Below, piece after piece: positions 36,444-36,539 of a stretch of 36,539 bases of DNA (position 1 is its first letter; each line of letters begins with the position of its first letter). Source of the DNA: Deltaproteobacteria bacterium (GTDB lineage Bacteria; Desulfobacterota; Syntrophia; Syntrophales; Smithellaceae); assembly GCA_025361065.1 (NCBI GenBank), contig JANYAY010000007.1, forward strand, positions 1 through 36,539. The letters run 5' to 3'. A program made the translations under genes and the position numbers. The notes beneath the pieces are model-generated. The model saw nothing but the letters and a program-made list of their open reading frames with translations. It searched no databases and was not told the origin of the DNA.

Positions 36444-36539
36444 ATGAAAGCCAAATCCAGATCAAAGCAGCCGGATAAAAAAGGTAAGCAAAATGAAGAA
36501 GCACCTCCCTGGAGTGAAGCAGTATTCCGGGAACTGGCA
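36444..36539 (+). CDS. Start of an unrecognised gene (truncated by the window)
   Basis: Thirty-two codons run open to the window edge from an ATG at 36444-36446, with an AGGCGG site seven bases upstream and a good promoter before it. The start is basic and polar (MKAKSRSKQPDKKGKQNEE) and then reads APPWSEAVFRELA. An earlier ATG at 36439 meets a stop after one codon. Too little is present to assign a family. Confidence 0.65.
   Translation, partial: MKAKSRSKQPDKKGKQNEEAPPWSEAVFRELA

Overview
The window is a 36.5 kb piece of a bacterial chromosome of moderate GC content, probably from a strictly anaerobic Deltaproteobacterium (Desulfobacterota). A Syntrophus/Smithella-like lineage is my best guess. 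The basis is gene content and order: tRNA-rpmG-secE-nusG-rpl-rpoBC-str-S10; hldE-kinase, DUF4416, yicC, gmk, rpoZ, pyrF in one run; and an AMMECR1/MEMO1 pair. The taxonomy is inference; no 16S gene is present.

Region 1 (1-15140, minus strand) is one long transcription and translation cluster. Read in its own direction it starts at a strong sigma70-type promoter near 15.1 kb, then tRNA-Thr(TGT), tRNA-Tyr(GTA), tRNA-Gly(TCC), tRNA-Thr(GGT), a structured spacer, rpmG, tRNA-Trp, secE, nusG, rplK, rplA, an L10 leader with an attenuator-like hairpin, rplJ, rplL, rpoB, rpoC, rpsL, rpsG, tuf, rpsJ and the start of rplC. fusA is missing from its usual place between rpsG and tuf. No tuf lies between the tRNA cluster and rpmG, where many proteobacteria carry one.

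Region 2 (15325-19662, minus) is a short operon: a DUF1178 zinc-ribbon protein, a cysteine synthase fused to a cysteinyl-tRNA synthetase, MEMO1 (AmmeMemoRadiSam B) and AMMECR1 (AmmeMemoRadiSam A). A lone tRNA-Pro(CGG) on the plus strand separates it from the next block.

Region 3 (19970-26399, minus) runs from a good promoter through heptose-7-phosphate kinase, DUF4416, yicC, gmk, rpoZ, pyrF, rlmB and a type IV pilus/type II secretion inner-membrane protein. The leader of this operon holds an intrinsic-terminator-like hairpin just after the predicted start of transcription.

Region 4 (26429 to the end, plus) holds an Old Yellow Enzyme, cstA-uspA, a small zinc-ribbon protein between clusters of palindromic repeats, plsC, ftsK-rimO, a long-chain polyprenyl diphosphate synthase and the start of an unrecognised gene. 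RimO modifies Asp89 of ribosomal protein S12, and S12 is also encoded here, in Region 1.

The main points of interest are: (a) the CysK-CysS fusion, whose synthetase half has lost one zinc ligand; (b) a dispersed palindromic repeat found at the 3' ends of two unrelated genes, where it encodes similar C-terminal tails; (c) a structured RNA candidate between tRNA-Thr and rpmG; (d) possible attenuators upstream of rplJ and hldE. I saw no phage, insertion sequence, CRISPR array or defence system.
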